64,000 nucleotides of DNA from positions 992,001 through 1,056,000 of the forward strand of contig NZ_CP066356.1 of NCBI RefSeq assembly GCF_023278185.1, read 5' to 3'. The notes beneath the pieces are model-generated. The model worked only from the letters and a program-made list of their open reading frames with translations, made no database searches and was not told the DNA's origin. The position numbers and the translations under genes are program-made. This document shows positions 16,843-23,970 of the stretch, in pieces. The number at the start of each line of letters is the position of its first letter. The stretch's first letter is position 1. Source of the stretch: Bradyrhizobium elkanii USDA 76. GTDB taxonomy: Bacteria > Pseudomonadota > Alphaproteobacteria > Rhizobiales > Xanthobacteraceae.

Positions 16843-18192
16843 ATGTCCAAAACCCTCTCAGGCGCGGAAGATTACACGGCCAGGCAACGGTATTCGATCA
16901 TGATCTCGGCGATGCTGGGATACATTCTCGACTTCTATGATGTCCTGATCTTTCCGTTTCTCCTGCCCGCGATCCAGCGGTCGATGTCGCTATCGTTGAC
17001 AGAGATCGGCTCTCTGCAGGCCCTGACACTATTCGGATCGGCGATCGGCGGGGCTCTGTTCGGCGTCATCGGTGATCGCCTTGGCCGGAAGACCTCGCTT
17101 CAGCTCGCCATCGCGCTGTTCTCGGTCGCGGCGATCATTTCCGCGTTCGCATGGAATTACTGGTCGCTTGCAGTGCTGCGCTTCATCACCGGCATCGGTC
17201 TTGGCGGCGAGTATGGCGTTGGCATGGTGCTTTTCAACGAGGCCTGGAAAAAAGGCAGCCGAGGCTTGGGTGCAGCTGCGCTTCAGGGCTGCGCCGTGAT
17301 CGCATCGTCCACGGCTTCGATCGTCGGGATCTGGCTTATCGCGACGTTCAGCGACGAGTGGAGCTGGCGCATCGGCCTGCTGAGCGGCGGAGTGCCGATC
17401 CTGCTGATCATCTTCATTCGCTTCTTCATGCCTGAGTCGAAGATCTGGCTGGAGTACGAGGCGCAACGCAAGGCCGGTCCGGTCGTGGCCGCGGCCCGCA
17501 CTCTTCCCCTTGCAGACTTGTTCCGCAATGGTCTGGCGCGGCAGACCGTCACTGCTTTCGTGTGGCTGATGAGCTACATGCTTTGCTACTACAGCGTAGT
17601 CTCCTTCATTCCCACGCTGTTGCTCCGGGACATGCACACGCCAGGCGACGTCGTTCGCACCACGGCCGTTCTTCTTTCCGTGGTCAGCGGCATCTGCTAC
17701 CTCGCCAACGGCTTTTTCAACGACAGGGCTGGCCGCCGGTTCGGTGCTCTCGTGCCGGCATTGTTTTGGGTCGGATCCCTGGTTGGCATGGCGGTGTGGG
17801 GAAGTCAGCTCTACGCCGGCTCGAAGGCCGAGTGGCCGATGTTCTGGCTCTATATCGGTTTCGGTATTGGCAACGTTGCGCTCGGCGTGACGGGCGTCTG
17901 GATCTCGGAGCTCTATCCGGTCAACCTGCGCGCGACGGCGGTGTCTACATTCTATATGGGCGGTCGCGGCCTTGGCAGCATCGCGCCGGTTATCGTGCCC
18001 CTTGCGGCCACTCATTTCGGCGGAAGCCTGCTGAACGGCATGGTTGCCGTGGCCCTTCCCGCTGCAGCTGTCTTCGTTCTTGCCTCTCTTCTGCTTCCTG
18101 AGACGCTCGGTCGGGATTTGTCCGCGAAGGGCTTCAAGGCCGATGCGGACTCGGAGCCGGCGATGAAGGCTGCTCCGGTCTCGAGCGTATGA
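16843..18192 (+). CDS. MFS transporter, probable pyridine-carboxylate uptake
   Basis: A 449-residue major facilitator with 12 predicted membrane helices. The loop 2-3 signature is GDRLGRKTSLQ (~residue 77), the second-half equivalent is NDRAGRRFGALVP (~290), and the RFITGIGLGGEYG block is typical of the metabolite:H+ symporter (sialate/aromatic acid) branch. The charged start (DYTARQRY) and length fit. It is the last gene of the nic-type operon, 112 bp after NicX. The role in importing the substrate acid is inferred from position. Confidence 0.87.
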   Translation: MSKTLSGAEDYTARQRYSIMISAMLGYILDFYDVLIFPFLLPAIQRSMSLSLTEIGSLQALTLFGSAIGGALFGVIGDRLGRKTSLQLAIALFSVAAIISAFAWNYWSLAVLRFITGIGLGGEYGVGMVLFNEAWKKGSRGLGAAALQGCAVIASSTASIVGIWLIATFSDEWSWRIGLLSGGVPILLIIFIRFFMPESKIWLEYEAQRKAGPVVAAARTLPLADLFRNGLARQTVTAFVWLMSYMLCYYSVVSFIPTLLLRDMHTPGDVVRTTAVLLSVVSGICYLANGFFNDRAGRRFGALVPALFWVGSLVGMAVWGSQLYAGSKAEWPMFWLYIGFGIGNVALGVTGVWISELYPVNLRATAVSTFYMGGRGLGSIAPVIVPLAATHFGGSLLNGMVAVALPAAAVFVLASLLLPETLGRDLSAKGFKADADSEPAMKAAPVSSV

Positions 18193-18220
18193 TGCACTCG
18201 TGAAATGACGAGCAACCGGG

Positions 18221-18247
18221 GAGATGAGAGCTTGGCGCGCTCATCTC
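18221..18247 (+). terminator. Inverted repeat after the nic-type operon
   Basis: GAGATGAG and CTCATCTC form a perfect 8-bp stem around an 11-base loop, 28 bases after the MFS stop codon. A T-run is lacking, so it may be a 3'-end stabilising hairpin. Confidence 0.5.
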
Positions 18248-18555
18248 GCCGGCCACCTAGCGTGGGCATAAGGTGGTGCCTCCCAGTGAATTAGGCTGCC
18301 AATAGCAAAGCAGGCTCCCGCCATTGCGGATTTTGCGATGTACCGAAGCTCCCCCACCGTGCCAAGCGCTCACGCCACCATACGAAGGACAAACAGCGGT
18401 TCCTCGTGTCGGTGGTTGCGTATGATTCCCTCCCTGGGCACCATCCCCTTGATGCTACCTACCGTAATCAGCAATCGATGCGTCGACCGCTCAGGCGCGA
18501 ACGTGACCTGCAGCCGCGCCGGTGACGACGCTGCCGCCAGCGACAGGGCAAGAGG
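18248..18555. other. Intergenic stretch, nothing recognised
   Basis: I see no gene, repeat or clear regulatory site here. It separates the nic-type operon from a minus-strand secreted protein. Confidence 0.5.
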
Positions 18556-18579
18556 CAGGCGGCCCTTGCAGGCCGCCTG
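18556..18579 (-). terminator. Hairpin downstream of secreted-protein gene
   Basis: AGGCGGCC and GGCCGCCT form an 8-bp stem with a 6-base loop. It lies 29 bases past the stop codon of the minus-strand gene at 18608. Confidence 0.6.
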
Positions 18580-18607
18580 GATTGATTAGCCTGCGAGCAG
18601 ACGAGCT

Positions 18608-19060
18608 CTATTGGCAGAGATGCTGGAGTCCGTCGGACCCCTTGAAAGTGGTACCGGGCCTGCAGACGATCCCATTGTGCGATGCGTAGGTGTTCCAGTC
18701 GCCGTTCCACGCGTAGTAGTCGCCATATGCACCGGATTGATCATACGTGCCGTATGCGGCGTAGGAATTGCGCCAGCCGCCGAAGGGAGCGGTCGCGATC
18801 GCCGCGGCTGTTCCGACGGCAGCGCCGGCCACGCCGGCCGCGGCCCCCACCGGTCCCACGGGTTCACGATAGGCGGTTCGCCGCTGATAATAGCCCCGCC
18901 TGCTGTCGTACGGGCTCCCGGCTCCTCTGTTGAGGCAGTTGGCGCTGGCGAATTGAGATGAACAGGCGGCCGGGTTGGAGAAGACCGCTTGCGCCGATGC
19001 GGGGCTCGAAACTGCGGACGCCACTATCACGGCCGCGCCAAGAACTCTTAGACTCATCAT
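18608..19060 (-). CDS. Small secreted protein of unknown function
   Basis: A 150-residue protein. MMSLRVLGAAVIVASAVSSPASA is a clear signal peptide; the chosen ATG has AGGGAG 6 bases upstream. The mature part has a Cys pair (ACSSQFASANCLN), a Gly/Ala-rich hydrophobic stretch (GAAAGVAGAAVGTAAA) that could cross or enter a membrane, and an aromatic-rich tail ending PGTTFKGSDGLQHLC. I do not recognise a domain. Similar small exported proteins with a glycine-zipper-like stretch are frequent in Bradyrhizobium. A perfect inverted repeat just upstream suggests specific regulation. Confidence 0.65.
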   Translation of the reverse strand: MMSLRVLGAAVIVASAVSSPASAQAVFSNPAACSSQFASANCLNRGAGSPYDSRRGYYQRRTAYREPVGPVGAAAGVAGAAVGTAAAIATAPFGGWRNSYAAYGTYDQSGAYGDYYAWNGDWNTYASHNGIVCRPGTTFKGSDGLQHLCQ

Positions 19061-19093
19061 GGCTTGCTCCCTGGATTTGGTTTGCTTGCGACG

Positions 19094-19115
19094 CTTGGCA
19101 TGACTGAATGCCAAG
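19094..19115. promoter_or_regulatory. Inverted repeat upstream of secreted-protein gene
   Basis: CTTGGCAT and ATGCCAAG are perfect 8-base arms separated by 6 bases, 34 bases before the ATG at 19060 (minus strand). The size suits a dimeric repressor or activator. Confidence 0.55.
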
Positions 19116-19436
19116 TCTGCAAGTTGGCTTGCGAGTTCCCGTTTTCTCGCACCTAACCAAATGCAACCTCCGGAAGTGGTTCCTGTGCATCTCGTGCGCA
19201 GCATCAAATCGACGTGACTGATGGACGATTGGAAGAATGACTTCGAAGCGGCACAGGCGCGGCGCAGTGCCGACTGAGGAGGGGCCAAGCCACACCACAT
19301 GAATCAAAATGCCGCGCCCCGTCGGCGAAGACGCAAAGCTGCGTTCGCCACACGCGCGCGCAGGCCTCGTTGCCGAACGCGCTCGCGCAGACCCGGCCAA
19401 ATTGCAGTCAGTCCGGTATCGCGGACGAGGAGATGC

Positions 19437-19817
19437 CTAACAGACCCTCACGCTTTGCTGAACATACGCATAACCGTTCCACACGTTTCGCGTCTGATAG
19501 CAGGAGTTGTAGGCCGTCGCGGCTCCGATGGCTGCGCCAGTCGCCAAACCGGCTGCGGCAGCTCCGGGGCCCCAACCGCCGCGATAGTAACCGCCCCCGC
19601 GGTAATAGCCGCCGCCGGCCCAACGCGCGCGGCCGCCGTGCCAGCCGCCGGCATGCCATCGCGTACCGCCACCGTGCCAACCAGGTCGCATTCCTCCGCC
19701 GTGGAAGTGAGCCGATCGAGCGCCGGCTCCTCCGCGCCGGGCCTGCGCGTCATAAGGAAGTATCATTGCTGCAGATGCGATGAAGCTGAGAACAAGCAAA
19801 GCCTTGGTTGGTCGCAT
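19437..19817 (-). CDS. Small secreted Gly/His/Arg-rich protein
   Basis: A 126-residue exported protein. The signal peptide (MRPTKALLVLSFIASAAMIL) is followed by Gly/His/Trp/Arg-rich repeats such as GGYYRGGGYYRGGWGPG and WHGGGTRWHAGGWHGG. A Gly/Ala glycine-zipper-like segment (AAAAGLATGAAIGAATA) comes next, and two Cys near the end (SCYQTRN, SVRVC). AAGGAG lies 7 bases before the ATG. Composition suggests a surface or periplasmic protein, possibly metal-binding through its histidines, but no family function is known to me. It shares the glycine-zipper layout with the gene at 18608. Confidence 0.65.
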   Translation of the reverse strand: MRPTKALLVLSFIASAAMILPYDAQARRGGAGARSAHFHGGGMRPGWHGGGTRWHAGGWHGGRARWAGGGYYRGGGYYRGGWGPGAAAAGLATGAAIGAATAYNSCYQTRNVWNGYAYVQQSVRVC

Positions 19818-19997
19818 ATCTGGACTCCTTGCAAGGGTGTCCCGATCAATCCCGCCGAACGTGCTTCGTTCCGTTGGTTCAACTGCGTATCGCGTTGGCA
19901 CAAACTGCATACTCAAAAAACGCGTCGCGGCTTGGGAGGCAAGCGCGGTTCTCGGCAATTGTTGAGTTCAATCCTCCGGACCTCGGCTGCGCAAGGC

Positions 19998-20019
19998 AGG
20001 TACGAACGTGTTCGTACCT
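19998..20019. promoter_or_regulatory. Palindrome GTACGAAC-N2-GTTCGTAC, copy 1
   Basis: Perfect 10-base arms (AGGTACGAAC / GTTCGTACCT) separated by 2 bases, about 100 bp upstream of the secreted-protein gene at 20118. It is followed by TGA, giving the shared string GTACCTTGA also found after copy 2 at 22489. Confidence 0.65.
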
Positions 20020-20117
20020 TGATGGCCTCCCCGCATGAAACAATGCTGATGCTCACGTGCCGGCGCAGCAGGATTGGCGAGCCGGTACGGCAGCTGGTCC
20101 ACTACAGGGAGACGACC

Positions 20118-20354
20118 ATGTGGAAGACAGGAGTGCTTGGCGCGCTGGTTTTGCTCGTCGCGGTTCCGGCAAATGCGGCTCCGAAGAATAGTGGCAAGAA
20201 TGTCGATGCAATTCGTGCTGAATGCTTCAGGCAGGCGAATGAAGCCGCTGCCGCCGGCGGTGCGAACATGACAAGCGGGGCGACTGCCGCCCGAAACTCG
20301 GCGGGCTATTCCGCTTATCGGGATTGCGCGCGAAAGAACGGTATTCGCCCGTAA
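20118..20354 (+). CDS. Small secreted protein (78 residues)
   Basis: The protein starts MWKTGVLGALVLLVAVPANA, a clear signal peptide, then a short mature region with two cysteines (AECFRQANE and YRDCARKNG) and an Ala/Gly-rich middle. AGGGAG precedes the ATG at 20118. Short two-Cys exported proteins of this kind are common in Bradyrhizobium and have no assigned function. The palindrome at 19998 lies in its promoter region and links it to the regulator gene at 20503-22290, which has the same palindrome upstream. Confidence 0.7.
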   Translation: MWKTGVLGALVLLVAVPANAAPKNSGKNVDAIRAECFRQANEAAAAGGANMTSGATAARNSAGYSAYRDCARKNGIRP

Positions 20355-20384
20355 GCATTGCTTTGGTTTCCGCTAACCCATGGA

Positions 20385-20404
20385 AGGCCGCCTTCGGGCG
20401 GTCT
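20385..20404 (+). terminator. Hairpin after the small secreted gene
   Basis: An 8-bp stem (AAGGCCGCC / GGGCGGTCT region with one G-T pair) around a TTCG tetraloop, 30 bases after the stop codon at 20354. Confidence 0.55.
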
Positions 20405-20502
20405 ATTCCATGCGCAGATGCGACAAGTGAAAAACGGCGACGGCAGCATGGCCGTCGAAAGCCGAGGATGCCGGCTGAGCGGCGCCGAAACTGCAGGGAA
20501 CG

Positions 20503-22290
20503 TCAGCTTGCGACGAGAGCCTGGGCTTTGCGCAATCCGGTCATGAGAACGTCGACAACTTGATCTGCGGCTCCGTTGCGGCGCAAGAAGCCGGCCGGAT
20601 CATCGGCCAACGCTTTGTACTGCGACATTCCGTTCAAGGCCGTTTGGGTCGCATCGCGGCGCCCCAGCTCTGTATTCGCCATCGCAATCAACAGTTGGCT
20701 GAATCCGGAATCGCGCAACGATGCCGTCTCGGCAACATCGAGCATCTGCTTGTATTCACCCTTCAAGTAAAGGTCGACCGCGATGAAATGAAGATACCAG
20801 GCTGGCGGATGCAACGTGCGCTCGATCGCGCGTTTGAGCATCGGAACTCCTTCCGAGAAGTTCCCGCGGATGGAAAGCCGCCAGCCGAACTGGGCAAGTA
20901 TGTCGGGATCGTTAGGATTGAGATCGATCGCCAGATGGCTGATGCGATCACTATCGGCGTAACGTCCGGTGAAATGGTAGGCCGCAGCCAGGGCCTTCAG
21001 CGCCAGGGGACTGTTCGGCTGCAGGGCGATGGCGCGCGACGTGGCCTCAAGGGCCTTGTCATACTCCGTTTGCCGATTGCCGTCGGCTGAATAGCCCAAC
21101 CGTCCGGCGTCGAGATGCAGCCACCCAAGCATGGCCCATGCATCGCTATACTGCGGATCCCGCTGAACGGTTTGCTGAAGGCACTGCATGGCCGGATCGA
21201 AGTCGATGCGCCGGAACGTGCTGCGATAGGCCTGAGCGCGCAGGACGCAGAGATAGCTTTCCATATTCCTCGGTGGATCCGCGCGAATATCGTTTCTGAC
21301 CACGCCGTAGGATTGGCCGACGACAGTTGCGATTTCGCTTGCGAGCTCGCGCTGGACATTCATGAGCGACTGAGGATCGAACGGTCGAGCATATGTCCGC
21401 ATCCATACGATCTCGTCGTTCTCGGCGTTGAAGACGGTCGTTGTGACCTGCACCTCTTCGACGCTCGTTTGAACGCTTCCACGGACGACATAGGAAGCAC
21501 CGAGAGGACGACCGGGTTGGGGCGCTTTGTCGCCTTTTGCGGAGAGCGCATTCGGGGGCGACGTATAGAGCCGAAATCCTCCGAATCGAAACAGGTTGCT
21601 GGTCAGTTCCTGTCCCATGCCGATGGCGAAGAGCCGCGTGTTCTCCCCGGGAGTGAGTGGCTCGAACGGCATCACGAGGACCGCGGGTTCGCGTGGCGTC
21701 ATTGGGGACGGCGGCGGTCTTGCTGCAAGCCATATCCAAGCCGTCACGCCGGCTGCCAGCGCGGCAGCGACGAGCGCATAGCGTCTGATGCCAAACTTGG
21801 TCGTCCAATTCGCACGTGTAGCAGCAGCAGTTGTCGAATGATCGTGGAGTTCAAGGGCAGGTTCGCGAGATGGAGTGTCGGCAACATGCATTTTGTGCCA
21901 CTCAAAATGGGGCACATAGGAGCCTTTTGGAATTGTGATGCGTACCGGATCATCCCGGCCCGAATCCACATAGTAGCTATCGAGGTCGCGGCGCAATCGT
22001 CGAGCTTCAAGACGAACGACAGGGTCAGCCTGGGGATCGAAAGAATCGTCGCGCCGAAACACGGCCAAGGCAATTGTGTAGCCTTTCAGGCTTTCAGCGC
22101 GGCCTGCAAGCGTCTCGTCGACAATGAAACGAAGGAAAGCTTGCCGCCGTTCGCTCGCCTGGAAATGCGGGCTTGCGAGGATGCGGTCCAGCTCTTTCGC
22201 TACATGCGCCGGCGGCACCGCGGAATCATCACGACGCGGGACCTCGGATGCGCCGCTGACGGCGTCGTGAGCGAAGGGTACATCAGGCAT
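20503..22290 (-). CDS. Membrane regulator: winged-helix-like N-terminus, TM segment, FlgO-like and TPR domains
   Basis: A protein of about 595 residues. Residues ~30-130 match the N-terminal domain of many rhizobial adenylate-cyclase-like and TPR proteins (FLRFIVDETLAGR, DPVVRLEARRLRRDLDSYY, ITIPKGSYVPHF), which looks like an OmpR/CadC-type winged helix. A single TM follows (ALVAAALAAGVTAWIWLAA). Next is a segment resembling FlgO/TolB N-terminal domains (AVLVMPFEPLTPGEN), then TPR repeats to the end. The layout recalls CadC-like one-component membrane regulators. ATG 22290 is chosen; ATG 22338 is possible; neither has a strong ribosome site. A perfect palindrome about 200 bp upstream may be its own operator. 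Confidence 0.75.
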   Translation of the reverse strand: MPDVPFAHDAVSGASEVPRRDDSAVPPAHVAKELDRILASPHFQASERRQAFLRFIVDETLAGRAESLKGYTIALAVFRRDDSFDPQADPVVRLEARRLRRDLDSYYVDSGRDDPVRITIPKGSYVPHFEWHKMHVADTPSREPALELHDHSTTAAATRANWTTKFGIRRYALVAAALAAGVTAWIWLAARPPPSPMTPREPAVLVMPFEPLTPGENTRLFAIGMGQELTSNLFRFGGFRLYTSPPNALSAKGDKAPQPGRPLGASYVVRGSVQTSVEEVQVTTTVFNAENDEIVWMRTYARPFDPQSLMNVQRELASEIATVVGQSYGVVRNDIRADPPRNMESYLCVLRAQAYRSTFRRIDFDPAMQCLQQTVQRDPQYSDAWAMLGWLHLDAGRLGYSADGNRQTEYDKALEATSRAIALQPNSPLALKALAAAYHFTGRYADSDRISHLAIDLNPNDPDILAQFGWRLSIRGNFSEGVPMLKRAIERTLHPPAWYLHFIAVDLYLKGEYKQMLDVAETASLRDSGFSQLLIAMANTELGRRDATQTALNGMSQYKALADDPAGFLRRNGAADQVVDVLMTGLRKAQALVAS

Positions 22291-22488
22291 CAACCGGCAA
22301 CCCCAATCGTCGATCGACGGTAGGCCTTCCCAGTACATGTTGCAACTCGTAAGCGAAGCAGGCAGCCGGCGCTGACGCGACAGCTTTCGATCATCAGAAC
22401 AATGAGTTCCCGACTGCAGCGACAGCTGGTCGCATCGGCCTTGAAGCCGTCGCGCCTGAGACAGCGCGCTCAACGAGCGTCGCGCCGT

Positions 22489-22506
22489 GTACGAACATGT
22501 TCGTAC
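22489..22506. promoter_or_regulatory. Palindrome GTACGAACATGTTCGTAC, copy 2
   Basis: A perfect 18-bp palindrome upstream of the winged-helix/TPR regulator (minus) and of the small gene at 22542 (plus). The following bases CTTGA match those after copy 1 at 19998. Confidence 0.65.
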
Positions 22507-22541
22507 CTTGAAGCCCCGATGAACCAGCAGCAAAGGTCACG

Positions 22542-22808
22542 TTGGCCACAAGCGAGTTCATCATGGAGGAGTTCCGCGCGATTGTGACCCGCTTTCCGCT
22601 GCGCGAACTTGACATTCGCCGCTGCTTCAATCGCGACGCGCAGTTTAGAGCCATTTGCGCAGATTATGACGAAGCTGTGAAAGCGCTTCGTCATTGGCAA
22701 CAGGCGGCAAAGCAAGGCGACCGCGAAGGAAGTCGGAAGGCCGCGGATTACGAACGGCTCGTTGCCGACCTGGAAGCCGAGGCCCTGGTTCATCTGAACC
22801 GGCCGTGA
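22542..22808 (+). CDS. Hypothetical 88-residue cytoplasmic protein
   Basis: The product contains RFPLRELDIRRCFNRDAQFRAICADYDEAVKALRHW and an acidic helical C-terminus, with no signal peptide or membrane segment. The pattern of a short all-helical protein with FRAICADYDEA resembles small uncharacterised proteins often found near exported-enzyme loci. TTG at 22542 has AAAGG upstream; ATG at 22563 is the alternative and would give 81 residues. It is followed by a tiny ORF and the FGE-sulfatase operon on the same strand. Confidence 0.55.
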   Translation: MATSEFIMEEFRAIVTRFPLRELDIRRCFNRDAQFRAICADYDEAVKALRHWQQAAKQGDREGSRKAADYERLVADLEAEALVHLNRP

Positions 22809-22839
22809 TCGAGGGGCGTTCGCATAACTGGAGCAGTGC

Positions 22840-22980
22840 GTGAACGATACGATTCTTATCAACCTTTCGATATCAGGCGTGCTTGCCGCGGGCATGCTGC
22901 GTGCTGCGATCGGTCAGACACAGAACCTGCGCAGCGAGGCCGCCGAACCGACCAAGCACGCAATCGGCCGCAACGAGTAA
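22840..22980 (+). CDS. Possible 46-residue small protein upstream of the FGE gene
   Basis: A GTG start at 22840 has GGAG 6 bases upstream, and the frame ends in TAA at 22980, 15 bases before the FGE start. The product begins VNDTILINLSISGVLAAGML, a short hydrophobic segment that could anchor in the membrane, then a hydrophilic tail ending HAIGRNE. Good spacing on both sides favours translation. No homologue is known to me. Confidence 0.45.
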   Translation: MNDTILINLSISGVLAAGMLRAAIGQTQNLRSEAAEPTKHAIGRNE

Positions 22981-22995
22981 CTGGAGGCAACCTTC

Positions 22996-23970
22996 TTGAA
23001 TATTGCCGAGAGACCGGTCCCGAACGTGGACGAAACCGGCGCGTCAGACAGTATCTTCATTCTCGGCGGCACGTTTCGCATGGGATCGGATCGGCATTAT
23101 CCGGAAGAAGCGCCGTCCCACATGGTGAGCGTCGACGGGTTCTGGATGGACCGCACGCCGGTGACGAACCGGCAGTTCAAGCAGTTCGTGCGTGCCACGG
23201 GCCACGTCACCTTCGCCGAGGTCGCTCCCGATCCCAAGGACTATCCTGATGCATTGCCGCATTTGATCTTCGCCGGCTCGCTCGTCTTCACTCCCCCGGA
23301 TTATCCGGTCGATCTGCGCGACTACGGCCAATGGTGGACGCTGCTCAAGGGCGCGAATTGGCGGCATCCCTACGGCCCCAAGAGCAACATCAAATCGCTC
23401 GACGACCATCCGGTCGTCCATATCGCATACGCCGACGCGTTGGCCTACGCCCGATGGGCCGGCAAGGACCTGCCGACCGAAGCGGAGTGGGAGTTTGCCG
23501 CACGCGGCGGCCTCGATGGCGCCGAGTTCGCCTGGGGCGATGAATTCGTGCCGGGCGGCGTGCATCAAGCCAATACGTGGCAAGGTCACTTCCCGTTCGA
23601 GAACCGGTGTGAGGACGGCCATGCGCGCACGTCGCCGGTGATGACCTTTCCGCCGAACGGCTATGGCGTGTTCGACATGATCGGCAATGTCTGGGAGTGG
23701 ACCAGTGACTGGTGGGCTCCAAAACACAGCGCCGACGCAAAGAAGGACTGCTGCATTCCCCAGAACCCGCGGGGCGGCTGCGAGCACGACAGCCACGATC
23801 CGTCGCTGCCGCTCAGCAGGATACCGCGCAAGGTGATCAAGGGCGGCTCGCATCTCTGCGCGCCGAACTATTGCCGGCGCTATCGACCGGCGGCGCGCCA
23901 TGCCGAGCCGATCGATACGTCGACCAGCCATCTCGGATTTCGCTGCATCACACGTTCAGGGAGAAAGTGA
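22996..23970 (+). CDS. Formylglycine-generating enzyme (sulfatase-activating, SUMF1/FGE family)
   Basis: A 324-residue FGE-sulfatase domain protein. Blocks: FILGGTFRMGSD (residues ~18-29), DGFWMDRTPVTNRQFKQF, DHPVVHIAYADALAYARWAG, LPTEAEWEFAARGG, NGYGVFDMIGNVWEWTSDW, and the C-terminal HLCAPNYCRRYRPAARH. Cys288 and Cys293 correspond to the catalytic cysteine pair of human FGE, so it should be active in converting the sulfatase cysteine to formylglycine. TTG at 22996 is used, with GGAGG 8 bases upstream. Its stop overlaps the sulfatase ATG by one base (TGATG), a direct enzyme-substrate pairing in one operon. No signal peptide, so it acts in the cytoplasm before export. Confidence 0.93.
   Translation: MNIAERPVPNVDETGASDSIFILGGTFRMGSDRHYPEEAPSHMVSVDGFWMDRTPVTNRQFKQFVRATGHVTFAEVAPDPKDYPDALPHLIFAGSLVFTPPDYPVDLRDYGQWWTLLKGANWRHPYGPKSNIKSLDDHPVVHIAYADALAYARWAGKDLPTEAEWEFAARGGLDGAEFAWGDEFVPGGVHQANTWQGHFPFENRCEDGHARTSPVMTFPPNGYGVFDMIGNVWEWTSDWWAPKHSADAKKDCCIPQNPRGGCEHDSHDPSLPLSRIPRKVIKGGSHLCAPNYCRRYRPAARHAEPIDTSTSHLGFRCITRSGRK

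Noticed and set aside
19895..19912. Sigma-54 promoter (TTGGCACAAACTGCA)
   Set aside because: The GG and GC elements are 8 bases apart instead of 10.
19998..20019. LexA-type SOS box
   Set aside because: The Gram-positive LexA box has CGAAC-N4-GTTCG and the alphaproteobacterial one has GTTC-N7-GTTC; here the arms are separated by 2 bases.
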